From the NCBI GenBank assembly GCA_937930625.1, contig CALHBW010000384.1, positions 1-7,578 of the forward strand: a stretch of DNA of 7,578 nucleotides. Reading direction: 5' to 3'. Made by a program: the position numbers and the translations under genes. Origin of the DNA: an uncultured Saprospiraceae bacterium. GTDB lineage: Bacteria; Bacteroidota; Bacteroidia; Chitinophagales; Saprospiraceae. Under the pieces are notes generated by a model. It was not told the DNA's origin. It searched no databases and worked only from the letters and a program-made list of their open reading frames with translations. This document shows, one piece after another, positions 4,686 to 7,578 of this stretch. The stretch's first letter is position 1. Every line of letters starts with the position of its first letter.

Positions 4686-4796
4686 AGTTGATAGTCAGTA
4701 GTCCATAGTCCATAGTTTTGCTTTTTAGTAGCACAAAAAAATAAGACTCGTGGTTGCCTATCGACTATGGACTACCGACTATCGACTATCGACTAT
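4686..4796. terminator. Inverted array of 7-bp repeats between convergent genes; likely bidirectional terminator
   Basis: Bases 4686-4710 pair with 4763-4787 over 25 positions with one mismatch and one G-T pair around a 52-nt loop. The left arm contains TAGTCCA twice in tandem (4699-4712), the right arm CGACTAT at 4762-4768 and three times in tandem at 4776-4796. The stop codons of both genes flank it closely: TAG ends at 4681, and the complement of TAA begins at 4797, touching the last heptamer. The loop contains CTTTTTAG and CACAAAAAAATAAG. Position and symmetry suggest transcription stops here for both strands, but neither side has a perfect T run after the stem. The tandem heptamers look like an expandable repeat. 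Confidence 0.6.
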
Positions 4797-7202
4797 TTAC
4801 TCCTTCGGCACACGAGAGCTACTGCCGTTATTTTGCAACCAAAAAACATTATCAGGTCCACTAATATCTCCATCCATATTCAGGTCGGCGGGATGATAGT
4901 TGTCAAATCTGCCGTTTTGTATCGTCCATACCGTTTTGTCGTTGGCATTGATGTCGTAGCTTTGAATATCGGATAATTGGTCGATGTCTCCTGCCAACAT
5001 TGCCCACAGATTAATTCCTATGTTTTTTTGCCCTACACCGCCGGGCGTTCTGTAGCTATCTTGCTGAGTGAAGTCATATTGGATTTCTCCATTGATAATC
5101 GGCAACGAATGGGGAGACATAATGCCCATGTGGTTGCGATGTTCGATAACAACATAGAGAGAATCAGCTATTTGTGAACGAACAGGATAGTCGATTTTAG
5201 TTTGTATCGTACCATCTTTCATCAATAGGGCTGCAATTTGTCCTGCTTCAGCATTTTTCCGAATACTTTGTCTTACCGAAACAAGTACCCAATCTACTGC
5301 ATTTTCAGGGTAACTATCATTTGTAAAATCTGCGCCTTCTTCTCCCATGTAGTTCCACGGAGCGATGTGATAGGGTTGTCCGGCAGGTGTAGAGGGCATA
5401 AAAGCACTCGTAGTTGTTTGTCCGGGCAATAGGTGTCTTTTAGTATTGAGGTCAGTGTGCATAGTACTTGTCAAGGTATTTAATGGAGCTTCGAGCAATG
5501 CTTTTAAGTTCAATTGTAAGCAAGGGCAACCACTACATTCGCCATATTCATAGGGACATTCATCATCTATATTGGGAATAGAATCATTATCAGGATCGAA
5601 ATAACTTTGGTCAACACCATAAATAAGATAAGCCTCACCGGGTGCATTTGCTGTATTATCCGAGCCATAATCTGCTCCCAAAATAAAATCATTGACCCCA
5701 TCGCCATTAAAATCACCGCCACCACTGACATGAAAACCAAGTCGTGCAAAAGATTCATCGCCGACAATGGCATAACCATCCGCCTCTGTCATAGAAGCCA
5801 GTGCCAAATCGCGCGGAAAACCGTAATCTCTGCCATACAATACAAAAGCTGCCCCGTTTCTCAAGAAACCATTTAATGACGAAAATAATGCGCCTATCAA
5901 CAAATCATCTATATCATCTCCATTGACATCTCCAAGCCCCGATACAGAATTGCCGGAAAATTGAAACATATGCGTACCGCCGATTACAAAACCTTGATTT
6001 CCAGCCAAATTGCCTAAAGGAATGGCAGGCATAAAAGGCGAGGCAGAACCATAAATAATATAAGTTTTGCCAACATAGTCTGTATTTTCAAAATCCGTAT
6101 GATGGGCACTGATGTACATGTCATTGATACCATCCGCATTCATGTCACCGGCATCACCTATGGATACGCCCGCGTAGTCTCCAATATTTTCACCAAGCAA
6201 TTCAAAACCATTTACACCGTCCAATTCATACACATTAATAGTGTCAGTAAATATCGAATTTCTGCCAAATACCACATATCCCGCGCCCGTATCGCCATTC
6301 GCATGAAAAGCACCAATAGCAAGGTCGTTCAGTCCGTCACCATTAATATCATTAAGGCTTCCTGCGGAAATGCCGAGATTATCATCAAATGCTTCTCCAT
6401 TAATCAAAAAACCGTGTTGCTGGTACAGCGTATCTACATCCAAGGTATCAGGAAAATCGTTTTTCCCATAAATCACATACACCGTACCGCAAGAAACCGC
6501 ATTGAAATCGGTATCATCTGCGGTCACGAAAAAATCGTCGATACTATCGCCGTTCATATCACCTGCGTAGCCGCCCGTTGTGCCAAAATTATCCCAATAA
6601 TTTGTTCCGTAGAGTGAAAGTCCGCTATCGCTGCTCAAGGTATCCAGATTGATAGCAGAAGGAAAGTCATTATTCCGTCCAAAAATCACAAATGCGCCGC
6701 CTGTATTGAGGCTGTCCACATCAGGGTCAGAATAAGGTGTAGTGATAATCATATCGGCGATACCGTCATTATTGATGTCACCTGCGGCATTGGCACCGCC
6801 ATAGCCGAGTCGGTCTTCGGCGTTCATGCCCCTGACACTAAAACCATTAGTCCCGTCAAGCTGTCCGATATCGAACGTAGCACCAAAGTCGGAATCGCCG
6901 CCAAAAACGACATATATTTCGCCGGTCTCGGTCGTTGTTTCCGGCGTACAATAAGGCGCACATACCGATACATCATCGAAGCCGTCGTTATTGATATCGC
7001 CAATATTACTAACGGAATAACCCAATCGCCCATTGGCATACAAGCCCGACATCCGAAAACCGGAAGTACTATCCTGAACGATGGATGTTATCAAATTTCC
7101 CTCAAGATTTCGAGAAGCGTTGACGTTTTGTGCGGTTATATGTGTATTTATTATAAAAAATAAAAACGCACTTAAGAAAAGAGTTGAGTTTAAGTTAAAC
7201 AT
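4797..7202 (-). CDS. Secreted seven-bladed FG-GAP (integrin-alpha-like) beta-propeller protein with C-terminal dockerin-like loop
   Basis: The protein is 801 aa, with signal peptide at 1-25 (MFNLNSTLFLSAFLFFIINT...HITAQ, cleavage before NVN). Residues about 47-530 contain seven FG-GAP blades about 72 aa apart, each with an EF-like calcium loop: DINNDGFDD (69), DINNDGIAD (142), DMNGDSIDD (215), DINGDGLND (285), DMNADGIND (353), DVNGDDIDD (425) and DFNGDGVND (497). Each has a G-x-x-Y-V/I-I/V-F/Y-G strand, for example GEIYVVFGG (94). Seven is a complete propeller. Residues 536-550 (DPDNDSIPNIDDECP) match a thrombospondin type 3 calcium repeat, followed by a Cys cluster (549, 556, 559, 561). Residues about 563-735 form a domain with VDWVLVSVRQ (636) of a type I associate with large secreted Bacteroidota proteins. 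DLNMDGDISGPDN (773) is dockerin-like. The frame ends in SSSRVPKE without a T9SS sorting domain. Role inferred: calcium-dependent adhesion or ligand binding outside the cell. Confidence 0.92.
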   Translation of the reverse strand: MFNLNSTLFLSAFLFFIINTHITAQNVNASRNLEGNLITSIVQDSTSGFRMSGLYANGRLGYSVSNIGDINNDGFDDVSVCAPYCTPETTTETGEIYVVFGGDSDFGATFDIGQLDGTNGFSVRGMNAEDRLGYGGANAAGDINNDGIADMIITTPYSDPDVDSLNTGGAFVIFGRNNDFPSAINLDTLSSDSGLSLYGTNYWDNFGTTGGYAGDMNGDSIDDFFVTADDTDFNAVSCGTVYVIYGKNDFPDTLDVDTLYQQHGFLINGEAFDDNLGISAGSLNDINGDGLNDLAIGAFHANGDTGAGYVVFGRNSIFTDTINVYELDGVNGFELLGENIGDYAGVSIGDAGDMNADGINDMYISAHHTDFENTDYVGKTYIIYGSASPFMPAIPLGNLAGNQGFVIGGTHMFQFSGNSVSGLGDVNGDDIDDLLIGALFSSLNGFLRNGAAFVLYGRDYGFPRDLALASMTEADGYAIVGDESFARLGFHVSGGGDFNGDGVNDFILGADYGSDNTANAPGEAYLIYGVDQSYFDPDNDSIPNIDDECPYEYGECSGCPCLQLNLKALLEAPLNTLTSTMHTDLNTKRHLLPGQTTTSAFMPSTPAGQPYHIAPWNYMGEEGADFTNDSYPENAVDWVLVSVRQSIRKNAEAGQIAALLMKDGTIQTKIDYPVRSQIADSLYVVIEHRNHMGIMSPHSLPIINGEIQYDFTQQDSYRTPGGVGQKNIGINLWAMLAGDIDQLSDIQSYDINANDKTVWTIQNGRFDNYHPADLNMDGDISGPDNVFWLQNNGSSSRVPKE

Positions 7203-7415
7203 TTGGTTTAAGTTAGTCTTTTGTTTTAATTGCTTTTTTGAGGTGCAATTTTTTATATAAAAAATTAATTATCAATTAGTTGTGTAGGTGTCTGCCTGAG
7301 GTAAAAGTAAGCCAATTAAATAGTGTACCAAAGCTAAGTGTAAATTTTAACACGTAAATATTTCATATTAAAAATAATTTATAAATGCTTGTCTGCTTGA
7401 TTTATACGTGTTTAA
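7203..7415. other. Leader and promoter region of the FG-GAP gene
   Basis: This AT-rich non-coding stretch contains the candidate -7 element at 7329-7336. An 8-bp inverted repeat AACACGTA (7349-7356) / TACGTGTT (7405-7412) lies just upstream of that element in the minus-strand sense, where a regulator could bind. No gene is seen. Confidence 0.4.
7329..7336 (-). promoter_or_regulatory. Candidate -7 element TAGCTTTG for the FG-GAP gene
   Basis: On the minus strand, TAGCTTTG matches the Bacteroidota TAnnTTTG -7 consensus. It predicts a leader of about 120 nt before ATG 7202. No clear -33 TTTG lies at the expected distance, so support is partial. Confidence 0.4.
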
Positions 7416-7437
7416 TATCCACTATGAACTATCCACT
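7416..7437. repeat. Diverged copy of the 4690 heptamer repeat family
   Basis: TATCCACTATGAACTATCCA and the next two bases match 4759-4780 at 18 of 22 positions in the same orientation. The FG-GAP gene is therefore bracketed by members of one short repeat family, at its 3' end (4686-4796) and upstream of its promoter. Confidence 0.5.
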
Positions 7438-7450
7438 CATACTACTATAC

Positions 7451-7578
7451 ATGGCTCAAAAAACCCAAAAGAAAACGTCTTGCTGAATTTATTTCAGCAT
7501 CTCCCAGACGATGAAAAACTATGTCGGGCAGAAGCTACAAATCGCTGTTTTATAGCAAAATACGAAATTGTAGCTCAC
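7451..7578 (+). pseudogene. 5' end of an unrecognised gene, apparently frameshifted at an A6 run; runs off the right edge
   Basis: ATG 7451 opens MAQKTQKKTSC and stops at 7484. The adjacent frame is open from upstream of this point to the window end and reads NPKENVLLNLFQHLPDDEKL then CRAEATNRCFIAKYEIVAH (7462-7578), which looks like a real protein by composition. That frame has no ATG of its own. One extra A in the run at 7458-7463 would join ATG 7451 to it as MAQKNPKENV. The cause could be a disabled gene, a sequencing error in a homopolymer, slippage, or a non-ATG start (GTG 7408 is in frame). I do not recognise the protein. Confidence 0.4.

Noticed and set aside
5567..6617. Open frames on both strands inside the FG-GAP gene (e.g. 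6099-6617 plus)
   Set aside because: They are shadows of the repetitive FG-GAP coding sequence; the minus-strand frame has all domain motifs and the signal peptide.
7291..7303. TCTGCCTGAGGTA resembles the tRNA-Leu 3' end (1159-1171) at 12 of 13 bases, as if a second att site bounded a 6.1-kb island
   Set aside because: The similarity stops at the T-loop boundary, there is no integrase between the two sites, and the geometry of the tRNA fragment points to an element on the left instead.

Overview
The window looks like chromosomal DNA of a Bacteroidota species, probably an environmental member near Saprospiria, Chitinophagia or Cytophagia. The signs are low GC with very AT-rich spacers, TAnnTTTG-type -7 promoter elements without Shine-Dalgarno sequences, signal peptides ending in A-Q, a type IX secretion (T9SS) C-terminal sorting domain, and a secreted seven-bladed FG-GAP protein with dockerin-like calcium loops. 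The lineage is inferred from these features, not from a marker gene.

Layout from left to right. (1) Bases 1-195, minus strand, hold the 5' end of a secreted protein that begins an F5/8 type C (discoidin-like) domain and runs off the left edge. (2) A gene-poor spacer of about 1.77 kb (196-1965) holds a 220-bp inverted-repeat element flanked by CTAA, a 261-bp MITE-like element with 22-bp perfect terminal inverted repeats (TIRs) and a perfect 9-bp target duplication, the 3' half of a tRNA-Leu(CAA) gene followed by a strong intrinsic terminator, a cluster of TTTTACATT motifs with a 20-bp perfect palindrome, and a nested inverted repeat of 207 bp. (3) Bases 1966-3429, plus strand, encode a 487-aa secreted protein with about ten YD-type repeats and a T9SS type A sorting domain. 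(4) Bases 3520-3914 hold a mobile element of TIR plus six mini-hairpins. A second small element is inserted in its right TIR, and the whole sits 14 nt before the next start codon. (5) Bases 3929-4681, plus strand, encode a 250-aa secreted MORN-repeat protein. (6) Bases 4686-4796 form an inverted array of 7-bp repeats between two convergent genes and probably act as a bidirectional terminator. (7) Bases 4797-7202, minus strand, encode an 801-aa secreted FG-GAP beta-propeller protein. (8) Bases 7203-7578 hold the promoter of that gene, a diverged copy of the 4690 repeat family, and the start of an unrecognised reading frame, apparently frameshifted, that leaves the right edge.

All four recognisable proteins carry signal peptides and look like cell-surface, adhesion or envelope proteins. 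They sit on both strands with large spacers, so they do not form an operon. No defence, replication or conjugation gene is visible, and no transposase or integrase. The non-autonomous elements would have to be moved in trans.

The most informative signal is in the spacers. At least three independent small elements with TIRs and matching target duplications can be reconstructed by eye, one nested inside another, beside a tRNA-Leu 3' fragment of the kind left by site-specific integration. I did not recognise any of these elements as named families.
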